From contig BSBM01000361.1 of assembly GCA_027924585.1 (NCBI GenBank), positions 65,873,501 through 65,937,500 on the forward strand: DNA of 64,000 nt, given 5' to 3'. Shown one piece after another: positions 32,460 to 44,409 of the stretch (position 1 is its first letter; every line of letters starts with the position of its first letter). The position numbers and the translations under genes are program-made. This stretch comes from Larix kaempferi (Eukaryota > Streptophyta > Pinopsida > Pinales > Pinaceae). A model generated the notes under the pieces. It was given only the letters and a program-made list of their open reading frames with translations, was not told the DNA's origin and did no database searches.

Positions 32460-33530
32460 GAACCATCAAAGTATAATGTCCAAAAAAGATCGTTTGATCT
32501 AGCTAAGTTAGTATCTTTATGATCTAAGTCAGTGACTAAACTAACTATATTACAGTCAATATCATTAGTTTGAGAAAAATGAAGGAGAGCGGACTGTTCA
32601 TCTGATTCATGGCTAATAGTTTCAGACTGATAATTACCCGGATCAATTTCTCAGAAATAATTTCCCAAAACTGAGGTATGAAAAGGCTACAACTTCATTC
32701 TTTCCCTTTAGTTGAATTACATTTTGTTTCATGTGCGGTTCTCTCAGAACCTTGATCTGATTCTGTCTATTTTGATATGGAAACCACAAATGGGGACCAA
32801 TCAGTTGCAAAGTACCCGTTCAACTTTGTGGGACTAGTCCCTACTTAGGATCAAACCATAGGCTTCGGGGAATGTCAACGACCATTATATCAATGAATTT
32901 GACAAACTCTAGAATCTGCTGATAACCTAATGGAGGACATCTTTCATTTCGTCGATAACTTTGAAAACAGTCACTATCTAACTGAATAATCTAGGAAGGA
33001 GATGGAATTGGTTAACCGTTAATCTTTTTACAGATAGATAGTGGCATGACATTCGAATATGCTCCAGAATCTACCAGGACAATTGTGTACATTGTGATTG
33101 AAATATTTCAAAAGTTAAGAGGAATGGCAACATTTGAGATTTGGATTTCCCGCCGATACTGGCCTCATTAATTTCAGGGGCTTCTTGAGTATCTGTTAAT
33201 GTGGCGCTGGGATGGGATTGAAGAACATGCAACAACTTGTCTCATTTCTGGGGCAAACTGCACATATCGAATATTGAAACATTTGCCTTTACTTTCTTTA
33301 TATCTTCAATGGATGTCATATCCCATATCACATTCTTTTACAGTTTTATTTTGATGGTCTGTCTTATTCAGTATGACCTTTGGTTGCTGAACTACTTGTT
33401 TCAATGTTTGGCTGCTTGGCCGCTGTTGGGTTAGCTTTAGGTTGTGGGTGGAATGATTGTTATGTGTCTTCTAGGTAATTATTTTGAAATTTTAGGTTTG
33501 GGAATAGTCGAGCTTGGAACTGGATCTGCA
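32460..33530 (-). pseudogene. Tat-like protease region of the giant-LTR element
   Basis: Frame-broken. VSIFDMCSLPQK (about 33240-33280) is the upstream landmark, and VLVDSGAYSNVMPLSICKKI (about 33020-33090) is the aspartic protease active site with DSG intact. A Gln/Ser-rich remnant leads up to the MITE at 33539. Confidence 0.75.
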
Positions 33531-33538
33531 ATGGGGAC

Positions 33539-33831
33539 CAGAGTAATTTTTAAGGGCGAAATTTCGCCAATTGGCTATTTTTCGGGTTTTTTTCAAAAAA
33601 ATAAATTCGCTATTTTGGACATTTTTTAGTCTCTAATATCGCCTATATATTACATAAAATATGTTTTTTTTATCACAATATTCGCCAAAATTTACACATT
33701 TCAGTAGTAAATTGTATGTTCCCATATTTAATATTCGCCTACCTATCTATATACATGTTTTTTTCAATCCAAAATAATCGCCTAGGATACTATACTTCAA
33801 TCTAATATTAGTATCCTTAAAAAATACCCTG
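33539..33831. mobile_element. hAT-like MITE, copy C
   Basis: 293 bp. Starts CAGAGTAATTTTTAAGGGCG, ends CCTTAAAAAATACCCTG. The two ends pair as imperfect inverted repeats over about 17 bases. The 8-bp target duplication is ATGGGGAC (33531-33538) versus AATGGGAC (33832-33839), one mismatch. The 14-base palindrome GGCGAAATTTCGCC lies just inside the left end. It is inserted between gag and protease of the giant-LTR element. Confidence 0.9.
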
Positions 33832-33839
33832 AATGGGAC

Positions 33840-35432
33840 CTTTACTGCGAGTGTTTAATGTTTACAGCAGAGGGACTGGGCTTTCCACAGGATCATCTTC
33901 TACCAATTCAGTTAAAGGTACCCAATCCCATAACACCATGGTATTGTCTAGAGATGGTTCCTCTATCTCAAGGCTTGGTTCCTCTAGAGGATCGTCTTGA
34001 TCTGGAATCTGTGAATCTAGCATTTGATTCATGACTAAACTCATAGAGTTAATCCATTGTGGGCAGCTCTTTTCCGAGTGTGGATCTTGATGAAAGGTTA
34101 CAAAAGTGTTCCATCCCTATTTCATTTAGATTTAAAAATAGGAGAAGTATTCATAGGTGGATGAGCGTTGATCGTTGTCTTCTCTCTTCTTGTAGAATGG
34201 TTTTGAAAGGCTTCCTAGACGTGCTATGCAGCTTTATCTTTCTCAAGATCTACACTTTTTATTTGACAATTTCTGCATCATCTTAACTACGTTTTCCATA
34301 TTCGCCGATGACTCTTCTTTATTCCTGGTAAGCAGCAAGGTTTTTTAACTAGTTGTTGGTTTTGTTCTCTGCATCTAAGGCATGTTTGGAAAATGATGTC
34401 GGCTTCTTCTTCCACCTTCCTAGCTTCTTTGAAATTTTCTATCAGGGTGGTTTTCTTAGATCTTTTGACGAACATTGCTATAGGCCCTTCAAATGTTGTT
34501 GTATAATATTCAACTAGAGATTCTTCTGCCGGTTTATTTGCTTCGGCTAAATTTATTCAAGAGTGTAGTGAACCTTTGGTTGAAGTCTTGAACCATTTTC
34601 TTTCTTTTCCATTCTCATAGACAATAATTCTTTCATGAGTGTAGCTACAGTCTTTTTGATTTCCATACTTCTTTAAGAAAACATGTTTCAAATTCTTCCC
34701 AGCTGGAAATTGAGCTAGCTTGTAAGCTAAAATACCAGGAAGAAACTTTCAGTTCAAATGTGTATGGGAAAAGCCTACAAACTACATCTTCATGCTATAC
34801 ATTGAAAAGATTCAAGGCTAAATAAAAACTCTTGAGATGATCTTCAACAGAAATGGCTTTTCCTGCGTCGAATTTGGGCAAGACTTTCTATAGATGTTTA
34901 GACAGATTGTGGAATGGCCCAGCTAGATTTAATGCTCCCCTTGCTCTCCAACCAGGTACCGCCATGGTTCTATGTGGAGAAATAGGTGGAGAATCATGTG
35001 GTGAATTAAGTGGAGTGTTCTTTGGAGTAACAAGTTCTCCAAGATTTTCTGGATCTGAAAATTTTTCTGGGTTTTCAAGATCAATTTCTATCAAGGGTTC
35101 TGTAATTTCTTCCAAAGTTAAATTTACAAGCTCTTCAAAATTCTGCATAAGAATCGAATCACGGGTGTACTGTCTTTCTTTTCTGGGAGTACTTTTCCTA
35201 GGGAGGAAAGTTATAGCGCTTAAACCACCTAGTTTCCTAACATAAGATCGTGTATGTCTTTTTAAATCTTCTATTTTTGCAAAAGGTACAGCATACAACA
35301 CTTGTTGATGTTCAGAATCAGAGATGGAGTTTTCTTGATTGTTACTTCAAGATTTGGGCTGTTTGAAATTCCTGTTTTAAGCAGGTTTTTAGTAACATTT
35401 TTGACAATGGGAGATTTTCCTTTATCGGCCAT
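33840..35432 (-). pseudogene. Tat-like gag of the giant-LTR element
   Basis: ATG at 35432 (MADKGKSPIVKN), 33 bases inside the LTR. Frameshifts separate pieces at 34888-35301 (AVPGWRARGALNLAGPFHNL, entering the capsid domain), about 34480-34880 (capsid, broken), 34287-34475 (FVKRSKKTTLIENFKEARKV) and 33862-34044 (acidic linker). The landmarks and order match gag of Tat-branch plant elements. No intact zinc knuckle is visible, although a Cys-rich CLRCREQNQQ piece is present near 34370. Confidence 0.82.
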
Positions 35433-35446
35433 GCACTTCAGACCCT

Positions 35447-35464
35447 CCTTCTAGCGCCGAAAAC
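35447..35464 (-). promoter_or_regulatory. primer-binding region of the giant-LTR element
   Basis: Minus strand after the LTR end CATCAACA reads GTTTTCGGCGCTAGAAGG, followed by AGGGTC. Similar GGCGCTAGAAGGAGG sequences follow the 5' LTR in Tat-branch plant elements. I do not assign the tRNA. Confidence 0.65.
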
Positions 35465-36167
35465 TGTTGATGCCCCAAAGATCGCAGCATCAAGCAGAAA
35501 GGGATTCTCCCTGGTAAACTATCCCAATTAGATTGTCCACTATTTGGTATGAGGAATCTGTCTGGTTAATGGTTCCGGCTACCGTTAGATTTGGATATTT
35601 GTTTCCTTTTACACCGGTTATGGCCCAATCCACCGTTCTTTTGGATTTTATTGTTAAGATGATATGCAAGTGCCTAAGCTAATTTAATCTAAATGCAGAA
35701 CTTGAAACAAATATTTATCTAAAACTGAAATAAATCTAATCTATCGTTGTAAGGAGCAAAATGTAAATATGAGTAATGTGCTGAAAGAAATATCTAAAGA
35801 TTGCATGGATAGCCATTTAAATCATAAAGAAACATTTTCAGCAGAAGGTTAAAGATATTACAGATAGCTTTAATCCACATGAAAGCATTCTATTACTCAT
35901 TTAGGAGAAACATCATTGCACAGAGAATAGTAAGATCATTCATTACACATAAATAAATTCAGAACAGCAAAGAAAGATCTCACAACAGTGTTTGAATGTC
36001 ACAAGAACAATCCAGCATGCATCCAATCCTCATTTCAGGGCAAAAACGTCCTCTCCAGGCTCTTATTAGGCAAAATCGCTTTCTTGGAGCAAGTTACAAA
36101 ATAGTTCATACAAGCTAAGAAAATTCTTTTCCCTGCAAAAAGTCCTTGTACTCCTCTTCTTAACTTC

Positions 36168-36178
36168 TATTTATAACT
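36168..36178 (-). promoter_or_regulatory. TATA box of the giant LTR, 5' copy
   Basis: Minus strand GTTATAAATAG, identical to the 3' copy. Transcription from here would run into gag, leaving the long U3 ORF upstream of the promoter in this LTR. Confidence 0.75.
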
Positions 36179-36386
36179 TTGCAAAAAGCTCCATGAGCTG
36201 ACAGGTGTACCCTAATTCTAGAAGCTTCTAATTTGGATTTTGGTGTGTAATTGCCTATTTCCCAGATTCATGGGACACCTTTCATATAAAACAAAATGAT
36301 ATCCAGCTGTCCCTTTAAAGCATTTATACAAAAGGTAGAATTTCAGCTTCTCCTTTTATTAAAACAAAGTAAAAATGATCTATCTA

Positions 36387-39300
36387 TTATGCTGGGGCTT
36401 CTGCCTGCTGACTTGAAGACTCGCCTCCACCAACCGGCTTGCTTGCAATTACCGAGCCATCTATACCTTGAATGTATGTGGTCCATTGGTTGATATCTTT
36501 TACGATAAGCTTTCTACGGGAAGATACTGTTGCCTGGGATGTTATTTCATGTTTGCGTAGGTCCGATTTAATCAACGCTTTTCCCTCTGTGGCTTCTTTA
36601 GCCATCGCTTCTAGGAAGTGAATATGTGTTGCAAGCTGGCAAATGAACTGTTGAAATTCGTCCTGAGTCAATATTTCTATATTTTTGATAAAATCCAAGA
36701 CTTTGTCTAGCTCGTTCTCCAGCTTGAACAATCGATCTTCTTCCTTTGGGAAATCATAAATGGAGGCATGAAGAATCAAATGACACTTGCTATGTGATTC
36801 CCTGAGTGTGGAGTAGAACGAACAACACTTGTGGATCATCTTCCTGATTTCCAAACTTAGCTTGGTGCCACAATCCATGGTGAATTCAAGGATCCCTATA
36901 TCCATGTCCAATTCATCTCCTGTAGTGGCGCGTAAGTGTGAAGGGAGTTGAGATTTTCCCTTTTTCCACTCAGATTGTCATTTCAGCTCCTCTACATGAT
37001 TTGCAAACTTTTCTCTGGTTTTTAGGTCTTTGGTTTCAATGGTTGTCATTTTCTTAATCATATATTCCATGCTCCAAATATCTTCCGAGATTAGTACTAG
37101 TAGCTGATGGATTTTAATCTGCATGTCACATGCTTGTTTGTGAAATGTGGACAAATTTTGCTGGTCCTTCGCTACCTCTTTGAGTTGTTTCCCCAATTGT
37201 TCTTTTTCTTGAATCAACCCTTCATACTCCTATTGGTGAAGATGAATTTGCTGAGCCTTGCTTGCTTCGAGTTCCTCCAATTCTGCTATTCGAGCTTTCA
37301 AATTCTTCAGTTCATCTTCAGACATATCCAACTACATTTCTAAGGAGTTCTTTTCATTCTCAAGCTGGAGAACTCCCGAATTTAGCACTAGATGCTCTCC
37401 TAACAACTCATTGTATTTCTCTTTCAATTTGTTTGCTTCCAACACCTCCCTCTTTCTATCATCTCCGATCTTAAAGCATTGTTCCCTATAATTCTTTATC
37501 TCACCTTTTAAAAGGTCAATATTGGTTTTAGTTGCCTTAGCTGATGCTACAGTGCATTGGGATTGGAACGTGGGGTCGACATCAGTTCCTTGGACCAATG
37601 TTTTATCTATTATCCATAATTTATATTCATCCTCCTCGGTATCCATTTTCTTTGTTTTGCCTTCCATTTCCTTTACCCTCCTATCAATGATGTCCCTCTT
37701 CCACTCATTGAAATATACAGTATCCAGGTCTGCTACTTTTCCCTGCTTCCTGGGGTTATATGGGGTTAGCTCTAAGCTCCCTGAACAGGCACCTTCTTTC
37801 TGAGTTCCTCCTGGAGTGTATATCAATGGTGGGTCCACCTCCATATCTGTCGGAGTGGATGGCTCCGGCTCAGGAGACTTCTCTGTCTGTTCTTTCTCCT
37901 TCTCTCCTGCTGACTCTTCTTACTGTGTCTACAATCCAATTGCTGCTTCATTCAGGGGCCTTTCTTCTTCTTGTTGCTGTTGCTTGGCAGCTTCCTCTTG
38001 GGATACCCAATCTTCTTCTTCCTTCTGGACTCTGGAAGCCTCTTCCTACTCTTTCAACTGAGAGGCTTGATCCTGCTGCTTCCTTGCAATCTCATCTTGC
38101 TGAAGCTTGGAAGTTAGCTCACCTTGAATTCCTGCTTCTTCTTGTTCTTGCTACTGCTTGCGAGCTTTCTCTTGGAGCACTCTATCCTGCTCTAATCCTG
38201 ATGGATCCCCTGATTGTGAGGCCGATGCCTCCTGCTCCCTTTGGATTAGATCGACAGGTTTGGGACTTGGATCCTTCACAATTTTATTCTTGTAACACTT
38301 CCCTAGCACAGTTAGGTTGCGGCCATTCTTGCAGAACTCCTCGTCTCGGTTCATAGAATGAGCATATTCAAAGGAAATTTTGAGGTCAAGACAATGCTAG
38401 CTTACCGCACCGTTGGGGTCATGCCTTCTGAAAGGGACCGTGCAAAAATGGAAAACTTCTAATCCTTGACCGTACTTTTCCTCGTCTCTTTCTCTCAGGA
38501 GGTTGTAAAGTCCGATGGTAAATGGCATGGGAGGATACATGCCCTTCCTCCGGCCTGTTAAGAACTTACTTATTGTGTCGGTACCGAAGAGTTGTCTTAC
38601 GGCCTCCTTGTGAATTACAAAATCTGTAACATACCGAGGGAACATAAATGGCTCATGAGTTCCTCCACTCATCCTGATGTATGTGCCTTCTGAATTGTGA
38701 TAGTAGTCCCCAAATTTTTCAATGATAGGCATTTCATTTTTCGACATACAGTCTAGTTCTTCTATAAAAATGAGCTGGTATAATGGCATGATAAACCTCT
38801 CGCAAACCATCTTGTAGTGGTTTGCGTATCTACTTGCCCATGTACATTGATAAGATAAGAAGAGAGCTGTTTCTTTTGGCTTCCATGAGCAACCCAAGTC
38901 CGGGAACGTATGGTTGCTTAACAGGAAGTCAATCAGGTATGAAGACATGAAGAAATCTTCCTTCTTTTGGGTTAGTCCTCCTTGGGCTGTTGTTAGCTGA
39001 GAGGCAAAACTATTTCAAATTATTTCAGCCCAGTTGAAGATGGTGCCATTCATGGCTATATGAAACATTACCGGCACCCATCCGATCTTAAACATATTTC
39101 CATTAGGCATGCCAAAGATCCGACTCAACATCAGGACGATGAGTTTGTAAGGGGTCTTTAGGAGGTTTCTTTCATATTCATTGTTTTGCCTCCTCCTAAT
39201 CTGCCTCTCGTTTATCGTCATCTTACGGGAAAATTCTAGTGGGTCCATTGGATGTTTTTGTATCCAATCATCATCTAAACAAGACCTAGGTGAAGGCAGT

Positions 39301-39701
39301 CTGTAGGCAACAGTGACATGCTTGGGAGTGAAAGATGCCAGGCTCAACCCATTTTTATCATTCATGAGTCTTGTGTCGGTCTAGATGTGGGGAATTAGCC
39401 ATCCAATAACTTTGGAACAAGGGAACAATTCGGGACGAGTTGTTGCTTTATGCAAACAAGACCTCTGGATGTTGGCGTATACCAGAGCATCTTCTATGGA
39501 GGTTGTTGTACTGTCTTGAGCCACGATGAATCTGTACAGATTGCCCCACTGAAATTAAGGGGCAGAGCTCCTAGGGGAAACACCAGTGGTAGCTTGTGTG
39601 TCAGCAAACATCGTCTCGAGAGAAGTATCTAATAGGATTTCAACTTCTGAGTCTGAGGTTATTTTCTGCGCTGCCTTCTTCTTTGCTGACTTCCTATGCA
39701 T
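36387..39701 (-). pseudogene. U3 ORF of the 5' giant LTR, unknown protein of about 1,100 codons
   Basis: ATG at 39701 (MHRKSAKKK), end near 36387. It is the best preserved of the three copies in the N-terminal half: MNDKNGLSLASFTPKHVT and LFGMPNGNMFKIGW-type blocks (39015-39365), then PDLGCSWKPKETALFLSYQC, EGTYIRMSGGTHEPFMFPRY and GMYPPMPFTIG (38397-38948). An acidic linker (PTDMEVDPPLIYTPGG) and heptad-rich coiled coils (36978-37217, 37332-37844) follow, then the C-terminal block 36387-36911 (DCGTKLSLEIRKMIHKCC, KDINQWTTYIQGIDG). TAG codons interrupt the frame near 39390 and 39560. No enzyme motif, zinc finger or membrane span is evident. Family not recognised. Confidence 0.72.
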
Positions 39702-42046
39702 GGTAATCATGTGGTGAGCAAGGCAATGTCAATAAAGACTTTGGTTAGACTATTTATTCAAGCATTAGCAACACTCTATGGCAGAGCCAAAATATAACAT
39801 TTTCACAATATAGAGGATGTCCTAAAAATCATAATTATCTTCATTTCAAGTTCAAGCTTAATTCAACAATGCCTATCCAAGCTAAAAGTAAAGACAAGAC
39901 ATCAGGACAACGGGAAAGATCATCTTTGAATCCGCACCTTTCATTTTCAACGTGCAGGTATCCCCTGAATTGTCACACAAACTTGTGCGATTCTGATGAA
40001 GATTTCTGCACTAGCGCCTAAATAGAGCTTTCCGCCATGCTTGGGGTTTTGCGCACACTAAGATCAGTTATCTAATGTGTGCTGGGGTACAAGCGGGATT
40101 TTATGCGCTAATACCTAGATGTTTCATGCGCGCCGACGCCTAAGATTATTTGTGCGCCAAGCGAAAATGTATTTTTTGCGCTAATGCCCAAAATATTTCG
40201 TGCGCTAGCGCCCCAATTTTATCCATGCGCCAAAGCTAAAAACATTCGTGCGCTAGTCCAAACAACTTTGCATGCGCTATCCTAACCTTATTTCTGTGCT
40301 AGCGCTTAACATTATGCATGAGATATTTACAATGCGTTAGTGTTTAAACATTTTATGTGCCGGCAACTGATAGTGCAGATTGCGTAGAAGATGGATAAAT
40401 CCCACAGCTATTGGCTTCTATGAGTTAGAATTCCGGGCTAGTTTATCAGGGTTCTAAGTGGGCACGATGGGTTGTTTTAACATATCCTAAGGCAATTTCG
40501 GCCGAGCATTGTGGGTTTTACGCGCCTTTGGCATGAATGAACATTGCTTTCGGTTGAGCAGAGTACCTCAGTGTTCACAGGATGAAACTTTAGCTGCAAG
40601 GAACGGGAAGGATTGGGTTTTACGCGCATTAGATGCTTGGCAGGGAGTTTTGCTTTGCGTGGGATGCCGCAGCTTCTACGGGTTTGAGTGAAAAATTCTG
40701 TGGCCGCTAAGGAACTCCTGGGATGATTCAGGTATATCAAGGTGAGTGAAAAACTTACTCAGGACCTCGAGGACATGACGACAGGACAGAGTTCATGCTT
40801 GCAGGCGGGGATAAGGCTCTCCGAGTTTCGGTTCGCGTAGGGCGACTTTAGATTCTCATTTCTGGGATCAAAGACGAGAGCAATCTCTCTATATGCCCTA
40901 AAATATTCTTGAATATTTATGCAAAGAACTCCCTATGGTGTAAAACAAGTTCACGAAAAAGAAGGAGCATAGAGCCTACCTGTCAGACTGGCAGGGTCCG
41001 TCGAGGGTGAACGTTCCGAGGCAGGAGATGAATCCGCAGGCGCCCGACGAATAGAAAATATCTCTATTGATGAAAATGGGAAACTCCGGTTGCTCGGGGA
41101 ATATAAATATATTGAAAAACCCGTTGCATTTGTTTAAATAAGGGTGGCATTTATGTCACATACGACGATAGGTTGGCAAATTTAATTTCACGGGGCTCAA
41201 GGTGCTCTGCCATTAAAATGACACATGGCTCTATTGAAGACCCCACCAACCTTGCCGGTGCACAAGGGTCGAGGAGATTTTTGGCGCCAAGCACCTAAAG
41301 TTATTTAAATTATGCGCTAAGGAGGCGATCATATCTTATGCATTTTATACTAAGCGCAGGTTTGAACATTAAATCTCATGCTCACGCGGCGATCCTGCCA
41401 TTACGGATGCGCTCCTAAAACTGCGCCTAAGTTTGGGCTATCGAAAGAGACCAAGCGCAACATTGTAAGCGGGGATGATAAGTATAGCTCCTACACCAAT
41501 GGAGTCAATTCTATCATCAAGGCCTACGCTGGGAGGAACGTGCCAACTCTTAATTCTTCCAAGAAGGTGACATGGAGCTTCAAGGCAGGGAATATAAGGA
41601 TAGTTCTTGTGCCTTCGGTGGCCGAGGAATGGTTATCACTTGCTCTAAAAATATGCACGCCGAATAAAAGACTTGAGACTTTGTCCAAAAGGGCGGCTGA
41701 GTTAGAGCCAAGGTACGCTTTAGATGGAGGACTTGTGATTAGAGTTTTTGCCGGGCGGGGAATTCATCTTTTGGAGGCGTGCCAAAGCGGCGGAGGATGT
41801 AAGGATAAAAATTGCGCTACAGTGGGTGAATTAAAACTAAAAGATGCGTTGAAGAGAAAAGACTGATTTTTCCTCAGAAAAATCAATGAGAGAACTCTTT
41901 TGGAAATAGGTGATGAAAATATGTCAAGTTAGAGAAATAAATCAACTTGAGAGACAAAGGAAAAAACTTGCTACAAAAGCATTGAAAGGAGGGGCCCCAA
42001 ATATCTTCAAAATTTTGGGGAGGGGTGTTGTATCAACAACACATTT

Positions 42047-44400
42047 CTAAGGTGTTTTTCTCATTCTCAAGCTGGAGAACTCCCACATTTAGCATTAACT
42101 ACTCTCCTACCAACTCATTGTATTTCTCTTTCAATTTGTTTGCTTCCAACACCTCCCTCTTTCTATCATCTCTGATCTTAAAGCATTGTTCCTTGTAATG
42201 CTTTATCTCACCTTTCAAAATATAAATATTGGCTTTAGTTGCCTTAGCTGATGCTACAGTGCATTGGGCTTGGAATGTGGGGTCGGCATCAGTTCCTTGG
42301 ACCAATGTTTTCTCTGTTATCCATAATTCATTTTCATCATCAACCCCGCTTTCCCTCTACTTTACCCTCCTATCAATAATGGCCCTTTTTCGCTCATGGA
42401 AATAAAAAGTATCTAGGTCTGCTACTTTGCGCTGCTTCCTGGGGTTATATGGGGTCAGCGCTAAGCTCCCTGAAGAAGTACCCCCTTCTTGAGTTGTCCC
42501 TGGAGAGTATATTCATGGTGGGTCCACCTCCATGTTTGTTGGAGTAGATGGCTTCGGCTCGGGATACTTCTCTATTTGTTCTTTCTCCTTCCCTCCTGCT
42601 AGCTCTTCTTGTTGTGACTGTAATCCAGTTGCTTCTTCCTTCAGGGGCCTCTCTTCTTCCTCATGCTGCTTCTTGACAACTCACTCTTGGAGCATCCGAT
42701 ATTCTTCTTCCTTCTGGATCCTGGCAGCCTCTTCCTACTGTTTCAACTGAGAGGCTTGCTCCTGTTGCTTCCTTGCAATCTCCTCTTGCTGAAGCTTTGC
42801 AGTTAGCTCATTTTGAATTCTTGCTTCTTCTTCTTGATCCTGCTGCTTCTTGAGGGCTTGCTCTTGAAGCACTCTATCCTGTTGTTCCTGCTCTAATCCT
42901 GATGGATCCCCTGATTGCGGGGTCGTTGCCTCCCGCTTCCTTTGGATTAGACCAACGGGTTTGGGGCTCGGATCCTTCTCGGATCCTTCATGATTTTCTT
43001 CTTGTAATGCTTCCCTAACTCAGTTAGGTTGTGGGTGCTCCTGAAGAATTCCTCATTTCGGTCCATAGTATGAGCATATTAAAAAGAAATCTTGAGGTCT
43101 ATACAATGCTCCTTGACTGTACCACAGGCATCATGCCTTCTGAAAGGGACTCCGCCAAAATGGAAAACTTCTAAGCCTTGAGCATAGTTTTCCCCGTCTC
43201 TTTCTCTCGGAATGCTGTAAGCTCCGATGGTAAATGGCATGGGAGGATACATTCGCTTCCTTCGGTCTGACAAGAACTTACTTATTGCACCGGTGCTGAA
43301 GATTTTCCTTACAGCCTCCTTGTGAATTACAAAATATGTAACATAAATGGATCTTGAGTTCCTCCACTCATCCTGATGTATGTGCCTTCGGCTTGGTGGT
43401 AATAGTCCCCGAATGCTTCAATGATGGGAATTTCATTTTCTGACATGCAATCTGGTTCTTCTATGAAGATAAGCTGGTACAATGGCATGATAATACTCCC
43501 GTAAATCATTTTGTAGTGGTTTGCGTATTTAATTGCCCATGTACATTGATAAGGTAAGAAGAGGGCTGTTTCTTTTGGCTTCCATGAGCAGCCCAAGTCC
43601 GGGAACATATGCTTTCTTAACAATCAATCGATCAAGTATGAAGACATGAAAAACTATGCCCTCTTTTGGGTTAGTCCTCCCTGGGATGCTGTTAGATGCG
43701 AGGCCAAACTATCTGAAATTATTTCATCCCAGTTGAAGATGGTGCCATTCATGGCTATATGAAACATTACCGACACCCATCCGATCTTAAACATATTTCC
43801 ATTAGGCATGCCAAAGAGTCGACTCAACATCAGGATGACGAGTCTGTAAGGGGTCTTTAGGAGGTTGCTTTCATATTCATTGCTTCGCCTCCTCCTAATC
43901 TGCCTGTCATTTATCGTCATCTTCTTGGTAGATTCTAGTGGGTCCATTGGATGTTTTGCTATCCAATCATCATCTAAAGAAGACCTGGGTGAAGGCAATC
44001 TGTAGGCAGCAGTTACATGCTCGGGAGCGAAAGATGCCAGGCTCAACCCATTTTTATCATTCATGAGCCTCGTGTCGGTCTAGATGTGGAGAATTAGCCA
44101 TCCAATAACTTTGGAACAAGGGAACAATTCGGTCCGAGTTGTTTCCTTATGCAAACAAGATCTTTGGATGTTGGCATACACCAGAGCATCCTCGATGGAG
44201 GATGTTGTACTATCCTGAGCCATAATAAACCTGTACATATCGCCCCATTGAAATTCAGGGGCAGAAATCCCAGGGGGAACACCAGTGGTAGCTTGTGTGT
44301 CAGCAAACATCGTCTCGAGGGAAGTATCTAATAGGATTTCCACGTCTGAGCCTGAGGTTATTTTCTGCGTTGCCTTCTTCTTTGCTAACTTCCTATGCAT
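42047..44400 (-). pseudogene. U3 ORF of the solo LTR, N-terminal and middle segment
   Basis: ATG at 44400 (MHRKLAKKKATQK). It has open pieces at 44080-44400, 43654-44064 (136 codons, with SRLFGMPNGNMFKIGW), 43327-43623 and 43079-43273, and the start of the coiled-coil region at 42099-42305. The same order of blocks as in the other two copies shows that this ORF is a stable part of the LTR family and not a chance frame. Frameshifts and a deletion near 43340 make it a pseudogene. Confidence 0.72.
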
Positions 44401-44409
44401 GGTAATCCT

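Larger units (their letters stand above)
18353..42041 (-). mobile_element. full-length Tat-like Ty3/gypsy element with giant LTRs
   Basis: Minus-strand element of 23,689 bp, including a 3.0-kb LTR-element insertion and a MITE. Without these and their target duplications it is about 20.4 kb. Its 6,595-bp (18353-24947) and 6,577-bp (35465-42041) LTRs share both ends, TGTTGTTGATAC and GGGGCATCAACA on the minus strand. The perfect 5-bp duplication CATTT lies at 18348-18352 and 42042-42046. The interior encodes gag, protease, an RNase H-like domain, RT, RNase H and integrase, all damaged. It sits inside a solo LTR of its own family. In a stretch of about 165 bases around the U3 ORF start I count about 3 differences between the two LTRs by eye, against many more to the solo LTR. 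Confidence 0.93.
35465..42041 (-). repeat. 5' LTR (6,577 bp) of the giant-LTR element
   Basis: Partner of 18353-24947. Minus-strand order: TGTTGTTGATAC at 42041, GC-motif block (about 40010-40330 and 41280-41860), U3 ORF (39701-36387), TATA (36168-36178), AATAAA (35647-35652), end at 35465. Followed on the right by the target duplication CATTT and the rest of the solo LTR. Confidence 0.93.

Noticed and set aside
37760-38356. 198-codon plus-strand frame as a gene
   Set aside because: Shadow of the acidic linker in the U3 ORF. It is the same composition artefact as at 20644-21082, with no domain.
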